A stretch of 64,000 nt of DNA, from the NCBI RefSeq assembly GCF_052060035.1, contig NZ_JBPOEA010000004.1:1-64000 (forward strand). Reading direction: 5' to 3'. Numbering within the stretch: the stretch's first letter is position 1; each line of letters opens with the position of its first letter. Below are positions 17,371 to 25,155 of the stretch, one piece after another. The position numbers and the translations under genes were made by a program. Under the pieces are notes generated by a model, which was not told the origin of the DNA, made no database searches, and saw only the letters and a list, made by a program, of their open reading frames with translations. This DNA is from Fodinibius sp052060035. Lineage in GTDB: Bacteria; Bacteroidota; Rhodothermia; Balneolales; Balneolaceae.

Positions 17371-17391
17371 CTAAACGTACCACAAGACGAC

Positions 17392-17516
17392 CTATAACCG
17401 CCTTCAAGGGGACATACCTTGCCATCACCTACCAACTTTTGGCTTTTTAGCTTTCCGTTCGTTACTTAATAGATTATTGTTAATCCGAGGGCACCTTAAG
17501 CACCAAGTCATTATAT
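17392..17516 (+). repeat. attC site 6 (degenerate R' box)
   Basis: R'' CTATAAC at 17392-17398; R' reads ATTATAT at 17510-17516, with A in place of the G at the crossover point. The L' box is also weak (CCTTAAGCACC). The next cassette's end (GGCCATATAAC) confirms that GTTATAT was expected. Confidence 0.75.
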
Positions 17517-17548
17517 GGCCTTTAATAAATCGATTAAAATAATTCATT

Positions 17549-18052
17549 ATGCTACGTAATCACCTGTTACTTATTGGTTTCGCAATATTTTTGACTTCTT
17601 GCGTAACTACTTCAAATATTCCCACTGAAGTTTCATCTGAAATCCCTGATGAAGCAAATGCTATTGAACTTTATTCAACTGAATCACCATCTGATTTTTA
17701 TAAAACAATTTACCAACACCTTGCTTCAGAAGGATTTAGCATTTCTCAAGAAAATAGCGAAATGGGTACGCTTTCTACTGGGTTCAAAGAAGTTGGACAA
17801 GAAACAACTTTAAAAATCGACGTATTTGTAGAGGAAAATAACAATGGAAGTAAGGCTACATTACGAGGTTCTTGGGGAGTAACCACTTCAATGGGAGCTG
17901 GAATAACTGCTGCAACAGGTAGCAGTTTAGGCGGTACATCAGCTGAAAGGGCAAGTTGGGATCAGTCAGGTCGTCCTAAAGTTGCTTTCGGGGAGATGGC
18001 TGTAATTGCAAATGATATTGAACATCAGCAATTAGAATATATATCAGACTAA
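17549..18052 (+). CDS. Cassette 7: small lipoprotein (paralogue of the cassette 9 lipoproteins)
   Basis: The 167-residue protein has a lipoprotein signal ending FLTSC at about residue 18. The mature part has two halves: a segment with AIELYSTESPSDFYKTIYQHLASEGFSI and a beta-rich C-terminal half with GSKATLRGSWG. Both resemble the two lipoproteins of cassette 9 in length and order. The family is not known to me. It is probably exported and attached to the outer membrane. Confidence 0.6.
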   Translation: MLRNHLLLIGFAIFLTSCVTTSNIPTEVSSEIPDEANAIELYSTESPSDFYKTIYQHLASEGFSISQENSEMGTLSTGFKEVGQETTLKIDVFVEENNNGSKATLRGSWGVTTSMGAGITAATGSSLGGTSAERASWDQSGRPKVAFGEMAVIANDIEHQQLEYISD

Positions 18053-18067
18053 AAAACTGTTGCGGCC

Positions 18068-18192
18068 ATATAACCCGCCTTTAAGCGGACGTGTCTCGCC
18101 CTTCCCTGCCCGTTTTTAGTTCCTCAATTTCTGTAGTACATTTTTTTTAAAACCAACGTTGGCCTGGCAGCTTATTCGCAATGTCGTTAGGG
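18068..18192 (+). repeat. attC site 7
   Basis: R'' ATATAAC at 18068-18074 and R' GTTAGGG at 18186-18192. The L' region reads CTTATTCGCAATGTC. The inner arm is short of the usual CAACATT stretch. Confidence 0.85.
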
Positions 18193-18242
18193 TGCTTAGC
18201 CCCAAAAAACCATCAAGAATTTTAAACCAACTTTTTAGACCA

Positions 18243-19157
18243 ATGAGAAATGAACCAGTTTATAAAAATCGAAGAAAGCAAGCTTTAAAATGGATAGCTG
18301 GTGGGGTGATTATATTGGCTGGCTTTTCAAATTTTGAAAATGATCCAATTTCGGGAATTATATTTATCCTTATTGGAATATTTATACTTCCAATCGTTCA
18401 AAGTTTGGTAGATAAAAAAGCGGATTTGTCAACTCCAGCCAAATATTTAATAGTTATTGGTGGTTTCGCACTCGCTTTCTATGCTGGTTACACGAATCAA
18501 ATGAGTGAAGAAAAGAAAGCTGACAAACTTGTAAACCAATCTATAGCAGCAGTTTCAAATAATAACTTTTCTAAAGCAAATAAATTACTAGACGAAGCAG
18601 AAAAGCTTTATAGAAACGATGATAACAAAGCAGTTCAAGTTGAAAATACTTTGGATAGGTTAAACTCAGAAAGTTTCTTAAAAACTTCCCTGCTAAATTT
18701 GTCTGAAGAAGAATTTAGCAACTTAAAAGAAGGCAATCTTGACAAAACGATCCTACAAAATGATACACTGAATGCCGTATTAATTGCCAAAATGAGGGAA
18801 AATGCTGGATCAAGAGCAGAATTTATTAAAGAAAAAGAGGAGCAAGAACGATTAGAGAGAGAACGTGAATTAGAAAGACAAAGAGAAGCCAGAGCCGCAG
18901 CTCGTAAGAAAAAAATTGAGGAACAATTTAGCGCGTGGGATGGATCGCATCGTAAGCTAGAAGATTATATTGAAAGAAATATGCATGATCCTGATAGTTA
19001 CGAGCATGTAGAAACTGTTTATTGGGACAGAGGTGATCACTTGGTAGTTAGAACTACTTTTCGTGGAAATAACGCATTTGGTGGAAAAGTGAAAAATTCT
19101 GTGAAAGCGAAAGTTTCAATCGAAGATGGTGATATTCTCGAAATATTAAGCCAATAA
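18243..19157 (+). CDS. Cassette 8: membrane protein with coiled coil and C-terminal beta domain
   Basis: The open frame begins at a TTG at 18159 inside the preceding attC, which cannot be the native start of a mobile cassette; I chose ATG 18243, though GTG 18192 is possible. Two hydrophobic helices lie near the N-terminus, followed by a long Lys/Glu/Asn helix, an ERERELERQREAR coiled coil, and a C-terminal domain with MHDPDSYEHV and RGNNAFGGKV, a pattern seen in small secreted bacterial domains. The function is unknown. Confidence 0.55.
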   Translation: MRNEPVYKNRRKQALKWIAGGVIILAGFSNFENDPISGIIFILIGIFILPIVQSLVDKKADLSTPAKYLIVIGGFALAFYAGYTNQMSEEKKADKLVNQSIAAVSNNNFSKANKLLDEAEKLYRNDDNKAVQVENTLDRLNSESFLKTSLLNLSEEEFSNLKEGNLDKTILQNDTLNAVLIAKMRENAGSRAEFIKEKEEQERLERERELERQREARAAARKKKIEEQFSAWDGSHRKLEDYIERNMHDPDSYEHVETVYWDRGDHLVVRTTFRGNNAFGGKVKNSVKAKVSIEDGDILEILSQ

Positions 19158-19172
19158 AGAAAAACCACAGCA

Positions 19173-19301
19173 CCCTAACCCGCCTTTAACTCGGACAGGT
19201 CTCGCCATTCCCTTGCCTCCCTTTCATTTATTAGTTAATCTTTCGTTTTAAAACCAATTCAACATTCCGGCGCCTGCCGGTTATGCGCAATTTCGTTATA
19301 C
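19173..19301 (+). repeat. attC site 8
   Basis: R'' CCCTAAC at 19173-19179, R' GTTATAC at 19295-19301. Shares TTGCCTCCCTTTCAT and TTAGTTAATCTTTC with attC 11, so these two form a subfamily. Confidence 0.9.
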
Positions 19302-19335
19302 CCACAATTTTCAATTCATCAATCAATTAAGAGAT

Positions 19336-19812
19336 ATGGAAAAGTTATTCTTTATTTGTTTATCAATATTTTTAGTCAGCTGCGCTGGCTCACAACAAAC
19401 TGCTGGAATTAGTGATTCTTCTGCTCCTTCAAACACAAATGTCATTTTCGTTCACACCGATTTAGATGCTAAATCTGCATATAAAAAAGTAGCCCAGACG
19501 TTACAAACTCGTGGCTATACTTTTCGGTCAACTGACGAAACTTTAAAAACTATTTCAACAGAATTTACGGGTGTTTCACAAAGATGGGGCGTTGACAATA
19601 CTTTTGTACGTATTGGTGCAAATATACAAAATGAATCTAATTCTAAAATTGCCATCAGAGGTTGGTGGAAAACCCTTGAAAATGAAGATACTGAAACTGG
19701 TCAAACAATTAAGAAATTTGGACAAAACAGTTCGCCAGCGCGTAATGCTTGGAAAGAAATGTATCAGGTAGCTAATTCACTTGGAGACTCATTAAGTTTT
19801 CAAACCAACTAA
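19336..19812 (+). CDS. Cassette 9, gene 1: small lipoprotein
   Basis: The 158-residue protein has a lipoprotein signal ending FLVSCAG. The mature region contains DLDAKSAYKKVAQTLQTRGYTF followed by a beta-rich half with SKIAIRGWW. It aligns end to end by eye with the next gene and with the cassette 7 lipoprotein. The family was not recognised. It is 12 bases upstream of its paralogue in the same cassette. Confidence 0.6.
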   Translation: MEKLFFICLSIFLVSCAGSQQTAGISDSSAPSNTNVIFVHTDLDAKSAYKKVAQTLQTRGYTFRSTDETLKTISTEFTGVSQRWGVDNTFVRIGANIQNESNSKIAIRGWWKTLENEDTETGQTIKKFGQNSSPARNAWKEMYQVANSLGDSLSFQTN

Positions 19813-19824
19813 TCCACCAAAAAT

Positions 19825-20301
19825 ATGTATTCTCTTGTAAAATCAGTTACAGTTGTACTTTTTATATCACTAATAAGTAGTTGTGCTACAACTTCTGAAA
19901 TGTCCTCAGCAGGACCATCAAAAGAAATGATGGGAAAAGCTGATAAAATTTTATTGGTAGTTAATGAAACTCCTGAAAAAGCCTATAAAGAATTTGCACA
20001 GCATCTATCTGACCATAATTTCGGATTTGAAAATACTGATGACAATTTATTAACTCTCAAAACTGATCTTCAAGATTACGGCAATGCTGCAAGTAGTTAC
20101 GCTTTTTCTATGAATGTTTCTATCCGATCTGATAGTACAACTATGATAATTGTCAGTGGTAACGGAAATATGGGTATTGGTACAGATTATGAAATTTATA
20201 ATACCAATAATCTCTTCAACAACATTGGCAAATCATGGGATAAAATGAATGAAATTGTTTCATCTTATCCACACCAAGAAATTTTGTACAAAAGAAACTA
20301 A
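19825..20301 (+). CDS. Cassette 9, gene 2: small lipoprotein
   Basis: The product is 158 residues, like its upstream neighbour. It has a lipoprotein signal ending LISSCATTS, then ETPEKAYKEFAQHLSDHNFGFENTD and a beta-rich half ending in VSGNGN. The shared layout points to tandem duplication or joint capture within one cassette. The function is unknown; export to the periplasm or outer membrane is likely. Confidence 0.6.
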   Translation: MYSLVKSVTVVLFISLISSCATTSEMSSAGPSKEMMGKADKILLVVNETPEKAYKEFAQHLSDHNFGFENTDDNLLTLKTDLQDYGNAASSYAFSMNVSIRSDSTTMIIVSGNGNMGIGTDYEIYNTNNLFNNIGKSWDKMNEIVSSYPHQEILYKRN

Positions 20302-20307
20302 TTGTGG

Positions 20308-20422
20308 GCATAACCCGCCTTTAAGGGGGCGCAACTCGCCCTCTCCTGACACTTTCTGGTTTTTTAGTTTCTCGTTCATTATTTAACAACTCAACATTTT
20401 TTCGTGCGCAATGTCGTTAGGC
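20308..20422 (+). repeat. attC site 9
   Basis: R'' GCATAAC at 20308-20314, R' GTTAGGC at 20416-20422. The cassette ends match with one transition (GTTATGCCC versus GTTATACCC). The L' arm is shortened to GTGCGCAATGTC. Confidence 0.85.
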
Positions 20423-20449
20423 ATTTAGCCAAATCAAGAGTTAAAATAA

Positions 20450-21553
20450 ATGAAAGAATATTTTGCCTTTATAGATGAATCAGGAGATCCAAACTTTCAC
20501 GAATCAGCTTCTGATCATTTTTTTGTAGGTGCTATAGTATTTGATAAAGAGGAAGTAAGTAATGCTCGCAATAAGCTGCAAGAGGTCAAACGTAAATTTG
20601 GTTTTAAAGAGCTTAAATCTTCAAAAGTTGGTAATAATTTTGAGAGACGAAAAGAAATAATTGCTGATCTTTCAGAATTAAAGTTTAGTTGTCTTTCTAT
20701 CTGGGTTAAGAAAAAAGAACTTGAGGGGGATTGGTTTCGCTATAAAAAAACATTTTTTAAGTACATCCAGAGATTACTTCATCACGAAATTTATAGATTA
20801 TTCCGTAATACATCAGTTTCATTAGATCAATTTGGCTCTGAGGAATATCAAGAATCGCTTGAAGAATACTTAGTCAAACATTTACAAAAAGAATTATTTG
20901 AGCCAGATATCACTATTGGTAACACTGAAAATGAAGAACTAATACAAATAGCTGATTTCTTTAGCGGAACTCTTAGAAAAATCTTAAAAGGTGACTTTAT
21001 AGAATTAGAAAAAGCTGAGCTTTTAGCTCATTTCAAATCTGTTTGGAATTCGAGCATTGTAATTCCAGATGGTGGAAAATATTTAAATACTGAATTGTTT
21101 TCTGGCAGTGATAAATATGTAGACTATTTCGTTAAGGAAACAAAGAGATATCTTGAAAGTACCAATTCAAAGGACGTTGGCAAGATTAAGTCTTTAGAAT
21201 ATTTGTTCTATACAGCACTATTAGATCCTGAAGCTTATGTTTATCGAGATGAAATTATTACTTGGCTTGAAAAATTTGATGTCTCTTATTCTTCAGAAGA
21301 ATTTAACCAAAAAGTAACTGCTCCCCTCAGAGAAGAAGGACAAGTAATTAGTGGTACTAGAAAAGGATTAAAGCTACCTACCAAAATGAATGATGTTTAC
21401 GAATACATTGATTTCGGTAGTAGTCAAGCATTGCCAATTTTGAAGAGAATGAAAAAATCTATCAAAATAATTAAAGCAAATCCGAATCTCCCAGATGTAG
21501 AACCTGGCATGGATCAAGAGTTAAAAGATGTTCTCGATATGCTAAATGCCTAA
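20450..21553 (+). CDS. Cassette 10: DUF3800-family protein
   Basis: The 367-residue protein begins FAFIDESGDPNFHE, the hallmark of DUF3800, which adopts an RNase H-like fold. The matching C-terminal motif LIQIADFFSGTLRK (about residue 165) is present. After the DUF3800 domain a second, helical domain of about 150 residues was not recognised. DUF3800 proteins are common in defence islands and mobile elements and are thought to be nucleases, not yet proven. The stop codon overlaps the attC R'' box. Confidence 0.8.
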   Translation: MKEYFAFIDESGDPNFHESASDHFFVGAIVFDKEEVSNARNKLQEVKRKFGFKELKSSKVGNNFERRKEIIADLSELKFSCLSIWVKKKELEGDWFRYKKTFFKYIQRLLHHEIYRLFRNTSVSLDQFGSEEYQESLEEYLVKHLQKELFEPDITIGNTENEELIQIADFFSGTLRKILKGDFIELEKAELLAHFKSVWNSSIVIPDGGKYLNTELFSGSDKYVDYFVKETKRYLESTNSKDVGKIKSLEYLFYTALLDPEAYVYRDEIITWLEKFDVSYSSEEFNQKVTAPLREEGQVISGTRKGLKLPTKMNDVYEYIDFGSSQALPILKRMKKSIKIIKANPNLPDVEPGMDQELKDVLDMLNA

Positions 21554-21675
21554 CCCGCCTTTAACTCGGAAACACCTCGCCTCTCTAGCCCGTTTTGTTT
21601 TCTTTGCCTCAAATAGTAAACTGGAAATTGAATTAATACCTGTACGTGCTCCCCTTATGCGGAATGTCGTTAGGT
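21548..21675 (+). repeat. attC site 10
   Basis: R'' GCCTAAC at 21548-21554, R' GTTAGGT at 21669-21675. The cassette ends are complementary over 13 bases without a mismatch. Closely related to attC 3. Confidence 0.9.
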
Positions 21676-21706
21676 TACTTAACAATTCGAATTAGATTTA
21701 ATAACA

Positions 21707-23062
21707 ATGAAGAATATATCCCTCTTTCTTTTAATAACTCTGATATCAATTTTTACTTATTCATGTGGTACAGATAGCTCTCCATCAGAAAAAGATCTTA
21801 AATGGATTAACACATATGGTGGAAGTGAATTGGAATATGCAAAATCTATTGTTCAGACAAATGATGGAGGTTATGTGGCAGTTGGAAAAACAGAGTCTTC
21901 AGATGGAGATTTTAGTAACACTAATTCTTCTGGTGACATGATTTTTACGATGAAAGTAAGTGCCTCTGGAGAAACTGAGTGGATAAAAACTTTTGGTGGA
22001 AGTGGAATTGATAGAGGGAATTCTGTGATCCAAACAAATGATAAGGGTTTTGTTTTATCAGGAATGACAACATCCAATGACAAAGATTTTGCCAACATGA
22101 ATGAAGGTGACAGAGATAGATTTCTAATTAAACTTAGTGCTTCAGGAGAAACTGAATGGATAAAAACTTATGGTGGTAGTAGTACTGATTGGGGCGAAGA
22201 GCATACTTTAACTCAGACAAACGAAGGTGATTATGTCTTGACTGGTCATTCTAGTTCAACTGATGGAGATTTTGAGGGTTATAATAATCAAAGTTGGAGT
22301 ATTTTCGTCATGCAGGTAAACTCTACTGGGCAAATAGAATGGATTAAAACATTTAGTGGTAGCGGTAATCAAAGTGGAAGAGGAATCAATAAAACTTCTG
22401 ATGGAGGGTTAATTCTTACAGGCTTTTCTACATCGAATGATGGTGATTTCGATGGATTGAATCAGGGAGATAGAGATATAGTTTTAATAAAATTAAATTC
22501 TTTAGGAGAAACTGAATGGTTAAGAACATTCGGTGGTAGTGGGCATGAGTATGGCTTGTCAACAGCAGAAGGAAATGATAATAGTTATCTTATAACTGGA
22601 TACACTGATTCCAATGATGGTGATTTTGAGAATATCAATAATGGAGGATTCGATATTTTTGTAATCAAGGTAAGCCAAAATGGTGAAACTGAATGGGTTA
22701 AAAGTTTAGGTGGTAGTAATGAAGAATTTGGCCATTCAATTATTAGTCTTAGTGATAACAACTATTTAGTTACTGGATATACCAAATCAACAGACGGAGA
22801 TTTTGATGGAATAAAAGATGAATGGTCAGATGATATTTTTGCCTTAAAATTATCTGAAACGGGAAACAAGGAATGGATTAAAACTTATGGAGGTAGTGAT
22901 AGCGAAACGGGTTACTCCGTAATAGAAAATTCAAGTGGTGAGTATATTTTGACAGGTGACACTCGTTCAAATGATGAGGATTTTGAACAAATGAATAATG
23001 GTGAATCAGATATTTTTATAATTCAAATTAATTCTGACGGATCAATTTCTACAATTAATTGA
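21707..23062 (+). CDS. Cassette 11, gene 1: lipoprotein with seven EWIKTFGGS repeats
   Basis: The 451-residue protein has a lipoprotein signal ending TYSCGT. The rest is seven repeats of about 56 residues, each starting EWIKT-(F/Y)GGS and carrying a DGGY-LTG-T-S-DGDF-DIFV-K pattern. Seven equal units rich in Gly, Asp and beta residues suggest a closed seven-bladed propeller on the outer membrane. Related long repeat lipoproteins occur in many Bacteroidota. It shares its cassette with an Abi-alpha gene. Confidence 0.75.
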   Translation: MKNISLFLLITLISIFTYSCGTDSSPSEKDLKWINTYGGSELEYAKSIVQTNDGGYVAVGKTESSDGDFSNTNSSGDMIFTMKVSASGETEWIKTFGGSGIDRGNSVIQTNDKGFVLSGMTTSNDKDFANMNEGDRDRFLIKLSASGETEWIKTYGGSSTDWGEEHTLTQTNEGDYVLTGHSSSTDGDFEGYNNQSWSIFVMQVNSTGQIEWIKTFSGSGNQSGRGINKTSDGGLILTGFSTSNDGDFDGLNQGDRDIVLIKLNSLGETEWLRTFGGSGHEYGLSTAEGNDNSYLITGYTDSNDGDFENINNGGFDIFVIKVSQNGETEWVKSLGGSNEEFGHSIISLSDNNYLVTGYTKSTDGDFDGIKDEWSDDIFALKLSETGNKEWIKTYGGSDSETGYSVIENSSGEYILTGDTRSNDEDFEQMNNGESDIFIIQINSDGSISTIN

Positions 23063-23108
23063 AAGAAATAATATTATCTAAAAGTTTGATAAATATAATT
23101 AGCAAATC

Positions 23109-23903
23109 ATGGATTTAGGCACAGGTTTAGCAGTTTTTGGATCAGCTAAATTAGTAGAAAAACTTCTTGGGCCTACAGTAGAATATATGGGAGAGGGTCT
23201 AAAAGACTTAGCAGAAAAGAGAGTTAATAATGTCAAAAGAATTTTTAACGTTGCTCATAAGCAATTAGGTGAGAGAATTGATGAAGATGGTCGAGTTCCT
23301 CCAAGAGTCCTCAAAGGAGTATTAGAAGAAGGTTCATTTGTAGAGGATGAATTATCAGCTCAATACTTTGGTGGAGTATTAGCTGCTTCTAGATCTAAAT
23401 TTAAAAATGATGATCGAGGGACCTCTTTTATTTCTTTAATTACAAAATTGAGTAGTTATCAATTACACCTTCATTTTATTCTATATAATTTATTACGTAA
23501 GGAGTTTCTTGATAAACGTCTGAACATTGCTTCTCAAGAACATAGGCGGAAATTAAGGCTGTATATTGATCTCTTCTCTTTAGAAAATTCTTTTAACATA
23601 TCTTCGTCGCAACAATTTGAAACTATACTTCAACATTCTGCTTTTGGCTTAAATAGAGAAACACTCATTGAAGATTTTGCCTTTGGGAAACCAAAAGATT
23701 TGCTATCCTACTATTCTGAACCAGAGAAGACAGATATAAAGAATAGAAGTTTTGTATTTACTCCATCAGCTTTTGGTGTTGAATTATTTCTTTGGGCACA
23801 TGGAGAAGCCAATACAGCTTTAGATTGGTTTTTATCAAGGACTGTCGAGTTAGAATGTTATAAGGATATAGAATTACCTAAAAAGTTTGGTAAGTATAAT
23901 TAG
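23109..23903 (+). CDS. Cassette 11, gene 2: Abi-alpha (DUF4393) protein
   Basis: The 264-residue protein contains VPPRVLKGVLEEGSFVEDELSA (about 62-83), the signature of the Abi-alpha/DUF4393 family linked to abortive infection. The N-terminus is Gly/Leu-rich and amphipathic (LGTGLAVFGSAKLVEKLLGP) and may contact the membrane. No signal peptide is seen. It is 46 bases downstream of the repeat lipoprotein and the last gene of its cassette. An anti-phage role is likely from the family. Confidence 0.78.
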   Translation: MDLGTGLAVFGSAKLVEKLLGPTVEYMGEGLKDLAEKRVNNVKRIFNVAHKQLGERIDEDGRVPPRVLKGVLEEGSFVEDELSAQYFGGVLAASRSKFKNDDRGTSFISLITKLSSYQLHLHFILYNLLRKEFLDKRLNIASQEHRRKLRLYIDLFSLENSFNISSSQQFETILQHSAFGLNRETLIEDFAFGKPKDLLSYYSEPEKTDIKNRSFVFTPSAFGVELFLWAHGEANTALDWFLSRTVELECYKDIELPKKFGKYN

Positions 23904-23905
23904 CA

Positions 23906-24028
23906 ACTTAACCCCTTTAACAACAGGCCTCGCCATCTCCTTGCCTCCCTTTCATATATTAGTTAATCTTTCATTTGATAATTGTCCCGACATTCTACGC
24001 CTTCCGGTTATGTGCAATGTCGTTATAC
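23906..24028 (+). repeat. attC site 11
   Basis: R'' ACTTAAC at 23906-23912, R' GTTATAC at 24022-24028. Two transitions separate this cassette's own two ends (GTTAAGTTGC versus GTTAGGTTAC). Related to attC 8. Confidence 0.85.
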
Positions 24029-24049
24029 CAAAATTAATTTATCAATTAT

Positions 24050-25009
24050 ATGAAATGTCCAGTTTGTCGGAGAGATGCTAAAGTTCAAAAGAAAGATATG
24101 GGCAGATACTTAGAAGTAGATTGCCTTAAATGTGGTAGCTTTGAATGGGAGAAAGATATCCGGAGATATATTGATTCGCTAAATGAGCATAGCATTCTTT
24201 TAAGTTACTGGATAAGAAATAATCAGAACAGAAAAGAAGAACTTCATCTAGATGATAAATTAGTAAAAGCAATAATTGAAGATACGGAGTTACCCTCACC
24301 ACAAGGAAAAGCCGAAAAATTACTTTTATTAGTTGGTCATGATCTTACAAAGCCGCACAAACAATTAGTGTTAACACCTGGAAAGAAGTTAGAATATATT
24401 GCCAAAATCGGTGCTAGTGGTGAAAATGAACTGTCATACATAGTAAACTATCTGAAGTCAAAAAACTTGGTAGATTCAATCATAGATTTTAAACCTGGTG
24501 CTGAAAATAAATTTAATAAAGGAAGTATTTCTATAACATTCCAAGGGTGGTCTAAATACGAAGACTTACGAAAAGAGCTTACAGATTCTACTGCTGCATT
24601 CATGGCTATGGAATTTGGTGATACCAATATTGAAAAAGCTTATGAAGAATGCTTTAAGGGAGCTGTAGCTAAAACGGGATTCAAGTTGTTCAATTTACAA
24701 GATATTCCTAAAGCAGGATTAATTGATAACAGATTGAGAGCAGAAATCAGAAATGCTCGTTTTTTACTTGCTGATTTAACAAATGACAATCTTGGTGCAT
24801 ACTGGGAAGCTGGTTTTGCAGAAGGTTTAAGCAAGCCTGTAATTTATCTTTGTGAAAAGACACATTTTGAAAACTTTCAAACCCATTTTGATACTAATCA
24901 TCACTACACAGTGATTTATGAAATGGACAAATTGGATGATGCAGCAGAAGAACTCAAAGCAACTATTCGAGCAACATTACCATCAGAAGCAAAAATGCAA
25001 GACAGTTAA
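24050..25009 (+). CDS. Cassette 12: zinc-ribbon plus nucleoside deoxyribosyltransferase-like protein
   Basis: The 319-residue protein opens with a zinc ribbon (C3, C6, C25, C28). A middle winged-helix-like part follows. Residues about 178-319 match the deoxyribosyltransferase/TIR-like fold: AFMAMEF, GLIDNRLRAEIRNARFLLADLTNDNLGAYWEAGFAEGLSKPVIYL, where the Glu of YWEAG (about 253) sits at the catalytic position. Relatives of this fold in defence systems break down NAD or nucleotides. The target and trigger are unknown here; the zinc ribbon may sense nucleic acid. Confidence 0.75.
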   Translation: MKCPVCRRDAKVQKKDMGRYLEVDCLKCGSFEWEKDIRRYIDSLNEHSILLSYWIRNNQNRKEELHLDDKLVKAIIEDTELPSPQGKAEKLLLLVGHDLTKPHKQLVLTPGKKLEYIAKIGASGENELSYIVNYLKSKNLVDSIIDFKPGAENKFNKGSISITFQGWSKYEDLRKELTDSTAAFMAMEFGDTNIEKAYEECFKGAVAKTGFKLFNLQDIPKAGLIDNRLRAEIRNARFLLADLTNDNLGAYWEAGFAEGLSKPVIYLCEKTHFENFQTHFDTNHHYTVIYEMDKLDDAAEELKATIRATLPSEAKMQDS

Positions 25010-25015
25010 ATTTTG

Positions 25016-25137
25016 GTATAACCTGCCTTTATTGGGCCGTGCCTTGCCCTCTCCTGCCTTCTTTTGGCTTTTTAGCTCATCGTTCATTATTTAATAGATC
25101 AAAATTTAGCCTACCCTTATGCGATAGGTTGCTAGGT
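25016..25137 (+). repeat. attC site 12 (altered R' box)
   Basis: R'' GTATAAC at 25016-25022. R' reads GCTAGGT at 25131-25137 and the L' box is CTTATGCGATAGG, both off consensus. The preceding cassette's ends still match over 14 bases (GTTATACCAAAATT). Confidence 0.8.
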
Positions 25138-25155
25138 ATTTTAAGATAAATCATT

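Noticed and set aside
18159..18242. Upstream TTG start for the cassette 8 gene
   Set aside because: It lies in the preceding attC and belongs to a different cassette; native translation must start after 18187.
11167..25137. Regular repeats between genes that could suggest a CRISPR array
   Set aside because: The units are 100-130 bases, spaced by whole genes, and have attC ends; no short spacers or cas genes are seen.
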